From the NCBI RefSeq assembly GCF_024169515.1, contig NZ_JAMKCQ010000001.1, positions 868,001 through 932,000 on the forward strand: a stretch of DNA of 64,000 nucleotides. Direction: 5' to 3'. This document shows, piece by piece, positions 55,635-63,925 of the stretch (the stretch's first letter is position 1; each line of letters starts with the position of its first letter). Both the position numbers and the translations under genes were made by a program. The notes beneath the pieces were generated by a model. That model worked only from the letters and a program-made list of their open reading frames with translations. It ran no database searches and was not told the origin of the DNA. This DNA comes from Erwinia aphidicola (GTDB lineage Bacteria > Pseudomonadota > Gammaproteobacteria > Enterobacterales > Enterobacteriaceae).

Positions 55635-56096
55635 ATGTCAGCTCTTGTCCCTCCCTTTACCCGTGAAAGCGCCATCCAGAAAGTTCGCCTGGCGGAAGAT
55701 GGCTGGAACAGCCGCAACCCTGAAAGAGTGTCGCGGGTCTACACCCCCGACAGCCAGTGGCGCAACCGCGCCGAGTTCGTCAGCGGGCGTGAGGAGATCG
55801 TCTGCTTCCTCACACGCAAATGGGCCAGGGAGTTGGACTACCGCTTGATCAAGGAGCTGTGGGCGTTTGGCGATAACCGCATCGCGGTGCGCTTTGCCTA
55901 CGAATGGCATGACGATAGCGGCAACTGGTTCCGCTCCTTTGGTAATGAGAACTGGGAGTTTGATAAGCAGGGGCTGATGCAACAGCGCTTCGCCTGCATC
56001 AACGATCTGCCGATTAGCGCGGACGATCGCAAGTTCTTCTGGCCGCTCGGCCGCCGCCCGGACGATCACCCCGGCCTGTCTGAGCTGGGACTGTAA
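55635..56096 (+). CDS. DUF1348 (nuclear transport factor 2-like) protein
   Basis: 153 residues. [61 protein letters not shown] and FGNENWEFD are highly conserved in the DUF1348 family, an NTF2-like small alpha+beta barrel. Cytoplasmic. Enzymatic role unknown, though the fold often forms hydrolases, isomerases or binding proteins. Three bases before a TetR gene, so one operon. Confidence 0.88.
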   Translation: MSALVPPFTRESAIQKVRLAEDGWNSRNPERVSRVYTPDSQWRNRAEFVSGREEIVCFLTRKWARELDYRLIKELWAFGDNRIAVRFAYEWHDDSGNWFRSFGNENWEFDKQGLMQQRFACINDLPISADDRKFFWPLGRRPDDHPGLSELGL

Positions 56097-56099
56097 GCG

Positions 56100-56645
56100 A
56101 TGCGCAGCGTATATCAACGCGAGGACGTGCTGCCGCTGGTGGCGGGCGTATTCCGCGAGCTGGGCTATGACGGCACCAGCATCAGCCGCATTACGGAAAA
56201 GACCGGGCTGGGAAAAGGCAGCCTGTATCACTTTTTTCCCGGCGGTAAAGAGGAGATGGCCGCCGCGGTGCTGGCCGAGGTCGACAGCTGGTTTACGCTG
56301 AATATCTTCACTCCGCTGCATGAGCAGGCAGCGGCCAGCGCCATCCCTGCCATGTGGCAGGCGGTGGAGAGCTATTTTCACTCCGGCCAGCGCATCTGCC
56401 TGCTGGGCGCATTTGCACTGGATGAGACGCGCGACCGCTTTGCCAGCACCATCAGCCGCTACTTCTCGCGCTGGATTGAGGCGCTGACTGCCGCGCTTAT
56501 TCGCAACGGGCAGCAGGCCGCATCAGCGCGGGAGAACGCTCAGGACGCGGTGCTCGGTATCCAGGGGGCCATCACTCTGTCGCGTGCAATGAACGACCCC
56601 GCACTCTTTACTGCCGCGCTGGTGCGCCTCTCGCAGCGCCTGTAA
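56100..56645 (+). CDS. TetR family regulator of the DUF1348 operon
   Basis: 181 residues. HTH YQREDVLPLVAGVFRELGYDGTSISRITEKTGLGKGSLYHFFPGGKEEMAAAVLAEV; C-terminal TetR_C domain with YFHSGQRICLLGAFALDETRDRFASTISRYFSRW. This subgroup often controls an adjacent small enzyme gene. Probably autoregulated via the palindrome at 55582-55603. Confidence 0.88.
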   Translation: MRSVYQREDVLPLVAGVFRELGYDGTSISRITEKTGLGKGSLYHFFPGGKEEMAAAVLAEVDSWFTLNIFTPLHEQAAASAIPAMWQAVESYFHSGQRICLLGAFALDETRDRFASTISRYFSRWIEALTAALIRNGQQAASARENAQDAVLGIQGAITLSRAMNDPALFTAALVRLSQRL

Positions 56646-56890
56646 CGCGGGTTTGGTACCAGGCAAATCGACCGCCACCCGCTCAATCTGCGGGCTGCCG
56701 ATGGCGTAAATCCGCAGAGAGGGTTATACACAACCTTACGCCTCCTTTCCGCATGATTTTTTTCACTAATTTCAGACAATGCGTCATTTAATAACATCTT
56801 AATATTTGCCAATAATAGCCGATAAGGTAGTGTTTACTCTTTACAGAACCCGTGCTTACTGGGGCTACTCATCGTCTTTCCGGAACTTCA

Positions 56891-59029
56891 ATGAAAATCG
56901 AACACAGCACGGTTGCTGAACTACGCCGCGAGTTTATGCGCAACGTTGTCGCACCAGTGGTTGCGGTCGTGGTGTTCGCCCTGCTGGGATGCGGATTTAC
57001 CGCGTACTGGGTAACGGCACAGAGCAATGCGAAAGCAGAAGAAAAACAGCAGCAGGTCATTGAAAATATTTTTGCCCAGCATCTGGCTGATTTTGGCAAC
57101 CAGCATAAAAATCTGCTGAAAGGCGCGGATTTACTGGTACAGATGGCAAAGCCGGACGAGTTTGGCAGCTGGCTCTACAGCCTCGCCGGTGACAACGAAA
57201 TCTATCTGATGGACGCGCAGCACCGGCCAATTGCCGCCTGGCTGGCTGGCCGCGCAGCCCCGCTTTCCCGCTATGGCGGTGTCAGTCAGTCGCTCGCCAA
57301 CTGGCTGCATCCTGCCGGCGGGGAGGATTTCACCCGCGATTTTATCCGCCTGCGCGGGCGGGTGGCGGAAGTGGTCATTGGCAGCCTGCCGGGCGATCGG
57401 GCTAATCGCCAGCTGGTGTTTATCCGCTATCTGCACTACAGCTTTATCGATTTTCTTGAACACCGTGGCGTCGTCAGCCGCTTCCGCTTTATCCCCAGCG
57501 ATCCTGAACAGGCCAACAGCGCCGGTTTTCTGCTGACCTCGCAGCGCGGTATCCCGGTCAGCAGCGTCTCGTGGGAGCCGATGCGCCCGGGCACGCAAAT
57601 GCTGAAAGTCACCGGGCCGCTGATTGCGGTGGCGATCCTCAGCATTACTCTGATGTGCATCCTGATGACGCACCGCCTGTGGTTCTCCTCGCTTAAACTC
57701 TCCAGCTCAATGCGTCGCCTGGCCGCCAGCGAAGCGCACGCCAGGCATCTGGCGCATCACGATACCCTAACCGGCTTGCCAAACCGTGCCTGGATTGAGG
57801 AGCAGCTCAACCGTCGCCTCTTCCAGCTGCCGCTAAAGGGCGAAAAACTGGCGCTGCTGCTGCTCGATCTCGACCGTTTTAAAATGATCAATGATACCTA
57901 CGGCCATCATACGGGTGACGATCTGATCGTCGAAATCGGCCAGCGCCTGTCAAGACTGCTGCCGGGAGAGAATGCCGTGGGCCGTCTCGGCGGCGATGAG
58001 TTTGTGGTGATGCTCAGCAAGATCGAGAGCGAACAGCAGGTCGCGGAGATGTGCCAGCAGATCATCACCCAGCTGGCCGCGCCGATGACGCTGCGCGGCC
58101 ACAAGCTGTGGGTTGGCGTCAGCATCGGTGTGGCGCTGGCTCCCGAGCACAGCACGGACCTGCTGGAGCTGATGCGTAAGGCGGATATTTCGCTGTACGC
58201 CGCCAAAGCGGAGGGCGGCGGGCGCTACTGCCTGTTTATCCCAATGATGGATGAAGCGCTGCAAAAGCGTCAGCGGCTGGCCCAGCAGCTGCGTATGGCG
58301 CTGGAAAACAATCATCTCGGACTGATGCAGTGGTATCAGCCGATTATGGATATCAGCGGCACTAGGCTGTTCGCCGTCGAAGCCCTGCTGCGCTGGCAGC
58401 ACCCGACGCTGGGCGCCATTTCGCCGGCGGAGTTTGTGCCTATAGCGGAGGAGACCGGGCTGATTATTCCGCTCGGCGAGTGGGTGATTGAGCAGGCGTG
58501 CAGGCTGGCAACCCGCTGCCCGAAGCTGATCGTCGCAATCAATGTTTCGCCACTGCAGTTCCTGGCGCCCGGCTTTGTTGATACGCTGCGCGAAATTATC
58601 ACCCGCCACAACGTAAATCCGCGTCATATCGAGCTGGAAATTACCGAGGGCGTGTTGCTGGAAGATGAGCAGCAGGCGCTGAGAACCATCCGCACCCTGC
58701 GCGCGGCCGGGTTCTGCATCGCGCTGGATGATTTTGGCACCGGCTACTCCAGCCTGAATTATTTGATCCAGTTCCCGGTGGATACGATTAAAATCGACCG
58801 CGCATTTATCCAGTCGCTGGGGGTACGTGCGAATTCGGCCACTATCGTGAAGTCGGTGATCAACCTCGGTCACAGTCTGGGGATAACGGTCACAGCGGAA
58901 GGCGTGGAAACCGAAGAGCAGCGTTTAATGCTGGAAGCCGCCGGCTGCGACCGGCTGCAGGGTTTCCTGCTGAGCCGCCCGCAGCCGGCGGAGCAGTTAC
59001 GTCAGCTGCTCCTGGAAAAATTCACCTGA
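56891..59029 (+). CDS. GGDEF-EAL c-di-GMP enzyme with a periplasmic sensor domain
   Basis: 712 residues from MKIEHSTVAELRREFMRN. Membrane helix about 17-39, periplasmic CHASE4-like domain to about 245, second helix about 247-268, GGDEF domain with AVGRLGGDEFVVML intact at about 375, then an EAL domain with AVEALLRWQHP, AINVSPLQ, ELEITEGVLL, ALDDFGTGYSSL, KIDRAFI and AEGVETEEQ. All catalytic residues of both domains are present, so it could make, break or switch between both activities. Stand-alone gene. Confidence 0.93.
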   Translation: MKIEHSTVAELRREFMRNVVAPVVAVVVFALLGCGFTAYWVTAQSNAKAEEKQQQVIENIFAQHLADFGNQHKNLLKGADLLVQMAKPDEFGSWLYSLAGDNEIYLMDAQHRPIAAWLAGRAAPLSRYGGVSQSLANWLHPAGGEDFTRDFIRLRGRVAEVVIGSLPGDRANRQLVFIRYLHYSFIDFLEHRGVVSRFRFIPSDPEQANSAGFLLTSQRGIPVSSVSWEPMRPGTQMLKVTGPLIAVAILSITLMCILMTHRLWFSSLKLSSSMRRLAASEAHARHLAHHDTLTGLPNRAWIEEQLNRRLFQLPLKGEKLALLLLDLDRFKMINDTYGHHTGDDLIVEIGQRLSRLLPGENAVGRLGGDEFVVMLSKIESEQQVAEMCQQIITQLAAPMTLRGHKLWVGVSIGVALAPEHSTDLLELMRKADISLYAAKAEGGGRYCLFIPMMDEALQKRQRLAQQLRMALENNHLGLMQWYQPIMDISGTRLFAVEALLRWQHPTLGAISPAEFVPIAEETGLIIPLGEWVIEQACRLATRCPKLIVAINVSPLQFLAPGFVDTLREIITRHNVNPRHIELEITEGVLLEDEQQALRTIRTLRAAGFCIALDDFGTGYSSLNYLIQFPVDTIKIDRAFIQSLGVRANSATIVKSVINLGHSLGITVTAEGVETEEQRLMLEAAGCDRLQGFLLSRPQPAEQLRQLLLEKFT

Positions 59030-59034
59030 CCAAC

Positions 59035-59110
59035 GGGCGGACCGAACAAAATGGTCCGCCCCTACAGGACAATATAACCGTAGGGGGCGACCCTTTTTTC
59101 CGGTCGCCCC
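59035..59110. repeat. Paired palindromic repeat (REP-like doublet)
   Basis: Unit 1: GGGCGGACC/GGTCCGCCC (59035-59061). Unit 2: GGGGCGACC/GGTCGCCCC (59084-59110, T-rich loop). They are joined by CCCCTAC and GTAGGGG, which are themselves inverted, so the whole can fold as one large cruciform. Related to 13714-13740. Confidence 0.85.
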
Positions 59111-59155
59111 GTGCCAATGATTCGCAGCAAAATTTAACCTAATAAACGGAATAAA

Positions 59156-59491
59156 ATGAAAAAGCTCTCCCTGGCAATAATCATGCTGGCCATCGCACTG
59201 CTGACCTGGTGGTTTGGTTTTCGCACTCCGCCGCACGACCCGCACTATGACGCCGCCGCCTGCGTGGCGCTGGATGTGCTGGGCACGCCAACCAGCGAGC
59301 AGGATTTTGTCGAGAAAATCCGCACGGTGATCGTCAACGAGAACAACTCATACTCGTTCAAACAGGTGAGCTACGACGACCAGCAGGGCCAGATGTCGAT
59401 CGCTAAATATCGGGCGTTAAGCGCAGAGCAGAAAGCCACGGCGGCCAAAGACGTCGACAGCTGCATCCGCGTGATCTCCGCCAGCCACTGA
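59156..59491 (+). CDS. Membrane-anchored small protein of unknown function
   Basis: 111 residues. One N-terminal helix (LSLAIIMLAIALLTWWFGF, about 4-22), uncleaved by appearance, then a periplasmic part with two cysteines (AAACVALDVLG, DVDSCIRV), likely a disulfide. No family recognised. Between two gene-signalling proteins (GGDEF-EAL and chemoreceptor) but not in an operon with the latter, which is on the other strand. Confidence 0.7.
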   Translation: MKKLSLAIIMLAIALLTWWFGFRTPPHDPHYDAAACVALDVLGTPTSEQDFVEKIRTVIVNENNSYSFKQVSYDDQQGQMSIAKYRALSAEQKATAAKDVDSCIRVISASH

Positions 59492-59497
59492 TTGTCC

Positions 59498-60949
59498 TCA
59501 GGCGAAGCGGAACACCGCAATCGCCTGCTGAAGCGCCTCAGCCTGCTGCTGCTGCTGCTGTGCAACCTCCAGCGTCTCCGCTACGTGCTGCAGGTTGTGC
59601 TGCACGCTGCTGTCAATGCTCTCCACGCTCTCCTTCATCTGCGTAATGCTGCTGAGCTGCTGGTCGTTCATTTGCATCAGTTCCTCAACCAGCTGCGCCA
59701 GGCCGCTGATAGTGGCGATCGCTTCCTGCATGGTTTTGCCTGCTGCGGCTACCTGCTCGCTGCCGCTTTGGCTGCGTTCCACCGAGGTGGCGATCAGTGT
59801 ACGGATCTCCTTCGCCGCGTTTTCACAGCGCATCGCCAGGGTGCGCACCTCCGCCGCTACCACGGCAAAGCCCTGGCCGTGCTGACCGGCGTTGGCGGCT
59901 TCTACCGATGCATTTAGCGACAGGATATTGGTCTGGAAGGCGATGCCGTCGATCAACTCCAGAATCACGTTAATGCGCCGCGACTCCTGCTCGATCTGCG
60001 CCATTGAGCCGATGGCCTGTTCGAGATTTTCACCTCCACGCCGCGCCACCGCATTAGCCTCGTGCGCCAGCTGCTGTACCGCATGGGCTTTTTTGCTGGT
60101 CAACGAGGCCGCCGCATTCATCTGCTCCATCGCGCTCGCCGCCACAGCCAGCGCGTGCGCCTGCTCATCGGTGCGCTGCGACAGTGCGGCATTACGTTGC
60201 AGAATACTGTCGGACTCCTCCAGCAGCAGCCCGACGCCATCACTGACGCGGTTTAGCGTGCCGTGCATGGCGCCGAGCGTGGTGCTGAAGGTCCGGGCGA
60301 ACGGCGTGCTGCTGCGGCTGTCTTCCGCCGTCAGCGTCAGGCGGCCCGGCTCGCGGTTGATCCACGCGGCTAACTGCGCCACTTCGCTGGCGGCACGGGC
60401 ATCCGCCGCCATGCGCTGCGCAATGAAAATCAGAATGGCGGTTTGTGCCACGACGAATACCGCGTGGAACAGCACCATATGAAAACCCGGGTGCGTAAAG
60501 CAGACGATGCCGTAAAGGTCGTTTTCCTGCAAATAGTTGAACAGGGCGTGATGAATCGCGGCGGTGGCGGCACCCATCAATAACGGGCGGTAGTCGCGGT
60601 AGGCTAGCAGTGCCGAGAGCAGCACAAAAATAGAGAAGTGATATTCGACTTCACCTTCTCCAAGCTGGATCATCAGCGCCGAAAAGGCGATCAGGGTAAC
60701 GGCAAACCACAGGCGGGTGGCCAGGCTTCCCGGCAGCAGCGCGCGCAGCAGTGTGCTGGCGAACGCCAGCGCGCCGCCGACAATCAGCGCCAGCATCAGC
60801 GAATCCATCACCCAGCCCACCACACTGGTGATAGTGAACATCCCCCACACCAGAAACAGCATCAGCAAATCGGCCTGGCGCCAGATTTTTTCCAGCGAGA
60901 TAACTTCTACCGCCTGACCATTGCCCTGCTGAAACGTTGTAGCGTCCAT
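59498..60949 (-). CDS. Methyl-accepting chemotaxis protein with a multi-helix membrane domain
   Basis: 483 residues from the ATG at 60949, which follows GGGG; the frame extends to 61006. Residues 20-195 form about six membrane helices with no large periplasmic loop, ending AAIHHALFNYLQE...AQTAILIFIAQRM. No HAMP domain is obvious. The signalling domain has the kinase-contact tip IAFQTNILSLNASVEAANAGQHGQGFAVVAAEVRTLA. Tail ends with a Gln-rich stretch and no CheR/CheB pentapeptide. Probably senses a membrane-related or intracellular cue. Confidence 0.88.
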   Translation of the reverse strand: MDATTFQQGNGQAVEVISLEKIWRQADLLMLFLVWGMFTITSVVGWVMDSLMLALIVGGALAFASTLLRALLPGSLATRLWFAVTLIAFSALMIQLGEGEVEYHFSIFVLLSALLAYRDYRPLLMGAATAAIHHALFNYLQENDLYGIVCFTHPGFHMVLFHAVFVVAQTAILIFIAQRMAADARAASEVAQLAAWINREPGRLTLTAEDSRSSTPFARTFSTTLGAMHGTLNRVSDGVGLLLEESDSILQRNAALSQRTDEQAHALAVAASAMEQMNAAASLTSKKAHAVQQLAHEANAVARRGGENLEQAIGSMAQIEQESRRINVILELIDGIAFQTNILSLNASVEAANAGQHGQGFAVVAAEVRTLAMRCENAAKEIRTLIATSVERSQSGSEQVAAAGKTMQEAIATISGLAQLVEELMQMNDQQLSSITQMKESVESIDSSVQHNLQHVAETLEVAQQQQQQAEALQQAIAVFRFA

Positions 60950-61056
60950 AGGTACCCCAAAAAGAGAGATGATTGAGCAGATCATCGGCACGCGCTGGGT
61001 AAACATGAATCACTGCGAGGCTTTTTGCGATTGCGGTCACCTTTCAGCCAATGAAA

Positions 61057-61085
61057 AAAGGGACCGCGAGTTAGGCGGTCCCTTT
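61057..61085 (-). terminator. Strong minus-strand terminator with no annotated gene before it
   Basis: AAAGGGACCGC/GCGGTCCCTTT, 11-bp stem, 7-base loop, six U on the minus strand. The only minus-strand sequence upstream (61086-61440) has no credible protein gene, and the chemoreceptor starts beyond it. It may end a small RNA or an attenuated leader. Confidence 0.8.
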
Positions 61086-61440
61086 AGGCAGGAATTTTCT
61101 TTTATAAAAGATTAGCTGAAGTTACTTTTGGCATCATCTTCAGTAATCTTTACTATTTCTCTTTCTGTCCGCTACCTGAGGTAGTCGCCGAAAAAGGTGC
61201 TGCGTGAGTAATTTCCCTGGTGAGGCGGAATATTTGCCTTGCCAAACTGCCGAGACGAAATGATATTAGTGTGATCTTGTTCACGGCTTCGTCTGATGGG
61301 TGACACCATAAGCGTTTTTGGCACCCGAGGGAACGGGGGGAAAACACTCTTGAAAAAAAGGCAAATTAATGATAATTACCCATCAGTAATATGCAGGTTA
61401 TCTTATTAATTTTTAGTCAAATAATGAGTGCACGAAGCCA
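61086..61440. other. Gene-free stretch with a CRP-like site
   Basis: About 355 bases without a supportable gene. It includes TGTGATCTTGTTCACG at 61270-61285, one mismatch from the CRP consensus, and TAATAT on the minus strand at 61263-61268 as a possible -10. The promoter of the plus-strand GNAT gene should also be here. Confidence 0.45.
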
Positions 61441-61851
61441 ATGAAGATCCTTGTTACCGATACACCCGCTGCTGCTGATGAAGAGTACGTCATCGACAGC
61501 CTGTGGGCACATAATGCAAAAATAACGCCGGTGGATATCCATCCGCTGTTTATCACCCTGCGTGATGACGACAACCAAATCTACGCAGGGCTGGTTGCCA
61601 GAACCTGGTGGGGTGGACTGGAAGTTCAGTATTTATGGGTCAGCGATGCGTGCCGGGGGAAAGGGACCGGTCGTGACCTGATGCAAACCGCCGAAGCAGA
61701 AGCCCGCAAGCGCGGCTGCCATATGGCGTATGTCGACACCTTTGATTTTCAGGCGAAAGGTTTCTACGAAAAATTAGGTTATGCGCCTTACGGTGAGCTG
61801 GGCGATTACGCCCATCTGCACACCCGCCACTACCTGGCAAAAAAACTCTGA
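61441..61851 (+). CDS. GNAT family N-acetyltransferase
   Basis: 136 residues, one GNAT domain. WGGLEVQYLWVSDACRGKGTGRDLMQTAEAEARKRGCHMAYVDTFDFQAKGFYEKLGYAPYGEL has the acetyl-CoA loop R-G-K-G-T-G and the usual FYEKLGY end. Substrate unknown. 21 bases before the LuxR-type gene. Confidence 0.88.
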   Translation: MKILVTDTPAAADEEYVIDSLWAHNAKITPVDIHPLFITLRDDDNQIYAGLVARTWWGGLEVQYLWVSDACRGKGTGRDLMQTAEAEARKRGCHMAYVDTFDFQAKGFYEKLGYAPYGELGDYAHLHTRHYLAKKL

Positions 61852-61872
61852 CCGCACGCCCCCAGGAGGAAA

Positions 61873-62562
61873 ATGGAATTGTCACCGGATAAGCCCGCAT
61901 CCAGCTTCAGCGCATTGATTGCGATGATGGAGCATTTAACCGATCCCTGGGGGATTAAAGATCCCGAATCGCGCCATCTGTATATGAACCGCGCCGCATA
62001 CAGCTACACCAATACGCCGGCGGATTTTAATATTGAAGGTCGCCTGGACAGCGAGTTTCCCGCCGCCTGGGCCGAATGCGAAGATGAGCTGATCGAACAC
62101 GACCGCCGCACTCAGGCTTCTAACAGCCGGGTGGCGGTGATTGAGACCCACTACTGGTTCGGTCAGAAAACCTTAACGCCGTACGTCAGCGAGAAGCTGC
62201 CGCTGTATGACGAGCGCGGCGAGTATATCGGCGTGGCCTGGAATGCCAGGATCCTCGATACCATGTCGCCACTGAAATACATCACCCAGCAGAAGCCGGG
62301 GGTGCTGACCACCGAAGTCAGCAGCGATCTGTTCACCCGCTCCGAGCTAGATACGCTGTTTTTAATGCTGCAGCGCCTGTCGACCAAGGAAATTGCCCGC
62401 ATTTATAACCTCAGCCATCGCACGGTAGAAAACCGTATTTACAACATCTACCAGAAAGCTGGCGTGCATACGCTGAGTCAATTTGAAGAGTACTGTCGCC
62501 ACACCGGGCTGGACAACTTTATACCGGACCGCCTGATCGAAAAGGGCATTCAGTTTATTTAA
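61873..62562 (+). CDS. LuxR-type HTH regulator with a PAS-like N-terminus
   Basis: 229 residues. Residues 1-135 look like a small PAS-type sensor (DPWGIKDPESRHLYMNRAA, PLYDERGEYIGVAWNARIL). The C-terminal HTH (about 155-215) is LSTKEIARIYNLSHRTVENRIYNIYQKAGVHTLSQFEEYC. Not an AHL receptor by motif. AGGAGG before the ATG. Followed after 22 bases by a cytosine-permease-like gene, a likely target. Confidence 0.85.
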   Translation: MELSPDKPASSFSALIAMMEHLTDPWGIKDPESRHLYMNRAAYSYTNTPADFNIEGRLDSEFPAAWAECEDELIEHDRRTQASNSRVAVIETHYWFGQKTLTPYVSEKLPLYDERGEYIGVAWNARILDTMSPLKYITQQKPGVLTTEVSSDLFTRSELDTLFLMLQRLSTKEIARIYNLSHRTVENRIYNIYQKAGVHTLSQFEEYCRHTGLDNFIPDRLIEKGIQFI

Positions 62563-62584
62563 CTTTTAAGCAAGGAACCTCTCT

Positions 62585-63883
62585 GTGATCCGTATTGAAG
62601 ATTACCCGCTCGAGCGCGTGCCGGACAATAAGCGCGTCTCATTTCTCAGCGTTGCGGTGGTGCACATGGGCATGCTCACCGCGCTCGATCAGTTTATGCT
62701 CGGCGCCGTGCTGGGTGACTCCATGAGTCTGGCCTCGGCCTTTATCGCTATTCTGGCCGGCAGTGTGATTTTCGGTATTGTCACCTACGGACTGGGCTAT
62801 GCCGGGATGCGCGAAGGAATTTCCGGCAGCCTGCTGGCGCGCTGGTGCGGATTTGGCCGTATCGGGTCGGTGCTGATTGGCCTGGTGGTGGCGGTCAGCC
62901 TGCTGGGCTGGTTTGGCATTCAGAATGCTATCTTCGCCAAGTCGCTGAACTTTGCGCTTGGCGGCGTGCTGGGCTTCCCGCTGGCGGCCAGCCTTTCCGG
63001 CCTGCTGCTGACGGTGCTGGTCACCTTTGGCTTTAAGGCGCTACGCGTCACCGCACGCATTGCCGTGCCGCTGTTTATCTGCCTGGTCGGCTTTATCTCC
63101 TTCCATACACTGGCTGGCCACACCCTGCAGCAGATTATCGACCTGCCGCCAAAGGGCAGCCCGCTGACCATCAGTGCGGCAATCACCATGGTGGTGGGCG
63201 GGGCGATTGTTGCCAGCCTGATGACCCCCGACCTGACGCGCTATTCGCGCTCGTCGAAGCACGTGGCGGGTATAACCCTGATGACCATTATTGCCGGGGA
63301 GTTTATCGTGAACGGGCTGGCGATTATGATTGCCCGCACGCTGCAAACCGCTGATGTGGTGACGATTATGTCGCAGGTCGCGGGCGGCGTTGGCCTGCTG
63401 GTGGTGATCCTCTCCACCCTGCGCGTCAATGACCTTAACCTTTACTCTTCGTCCCTTGGGGTGATAAACGCCGTTGAGGGCATCTGCGGCGTCAAGCTGC
63501 AGTACCGTTACACCACGCTGGTGATTGGCCTGCTCGGTACGCTGCTGTCGGTGCTGGGCATTCTCGACCGCTTTGTCGACTTTCTGACGGTGCTGGGCGT
63601 GGTGTTCCCACCGATCCTCGGTATCATGCTGGTCGATTATCTGCTGCTGCGCAGCCATCGCGCCGCACTGGATAGCAGCCGCGCCGCTGGCAAGCTGCCA
63701 ACGGATGCCGAGACGCCGGTGATTGGCTGGACGGCGATTGTCGCCACGCTGATAGGAAGTGTGATTGGCCTGATGACCGAGTGGGGCGTACCAACCATCA
63801 ATTCGCTGCTGGTGTCCTGTGTGATCTACATCGTGCTATCGCTGGCGCTTCGCCGCAACCGCGTGGTGCAACCTTCCGTATAA
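62585..63883 (+). CDS. NCS1 family permease, cytosine/purine (CodB-like)
   Basis: 432 residues from a GTG at 62585 (AAGGA upstream). Twelve membrane helices. GYAGMREGISGSLLARWCGFG and LMTPDLTRYSRSSKHVAGI are typical of CodB/NCS1 transporters. Inner-membrane uptake of a nucleobase or related ring compound. No deaminase (codA) follows; the next gene is on the other strand. Confidence 0.85.
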   Translation: MIRIEDYPLERVPDNKRVSFLSVAVVHMGMLTALDQFMLGAVLGDSMSLASAFIAILAGSVIFGIVTYGLGYAGMREGISGSLLARWCGFGRIGSVLIGLVVAVSLLGWFGIQNAIFAKSLNFALGGVLGFPLAASLSGLLLTVLVTFGFKALRVTARIAVPLFICLVGFISFHTLAGHTLQQIIDLPPKGSPLTISAAITMVVGGAIVASLMTPDLTRYSRSSKHVAGITLMTIIAGEFIVNGLAIMIARTLQTADVVTIMSQVAGGVGLLVVILSTLRVNDLNLYSSSLGVINAVEGICGVKLQYRYTTLVIGLLGTLLSVLGILDRFVDFLTVLGVVFPPILGIMLVDYLLLRSHRAALDSSRAAGKLPTDAETPVIGWTAIVATLIGSVIGLMTEWGVPTINSLLVSCVIYIVLSLALRRNRVVQPSV

Positions 63884-63888
63884 ACGTT

Positions 63889-63915
63889 CAGGGCGACGCA
63901 CGCTGCGTCGCCCTG
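63889..63915. terminator. Terminator hairpin between convergent genes
   Basis: CAGGGCGACGCA/TGCGTCGCCCTG, perfect 12-bp stem with 3-base loop, between the permease and a minus-strand gene. T-tail is weak (CTGTT). Confidence 0.75.
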
Positions 63916-63925
63916 CTGTTCCTGA

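Noticed and set aside
61140..61240. ArcZ-like sRNA on the plus strand (ATTTCCCTGGTG motif)
   Set aside because: Only a short motif agrees; the arcB neighbourhood and a following plus-strand terminator are missing.
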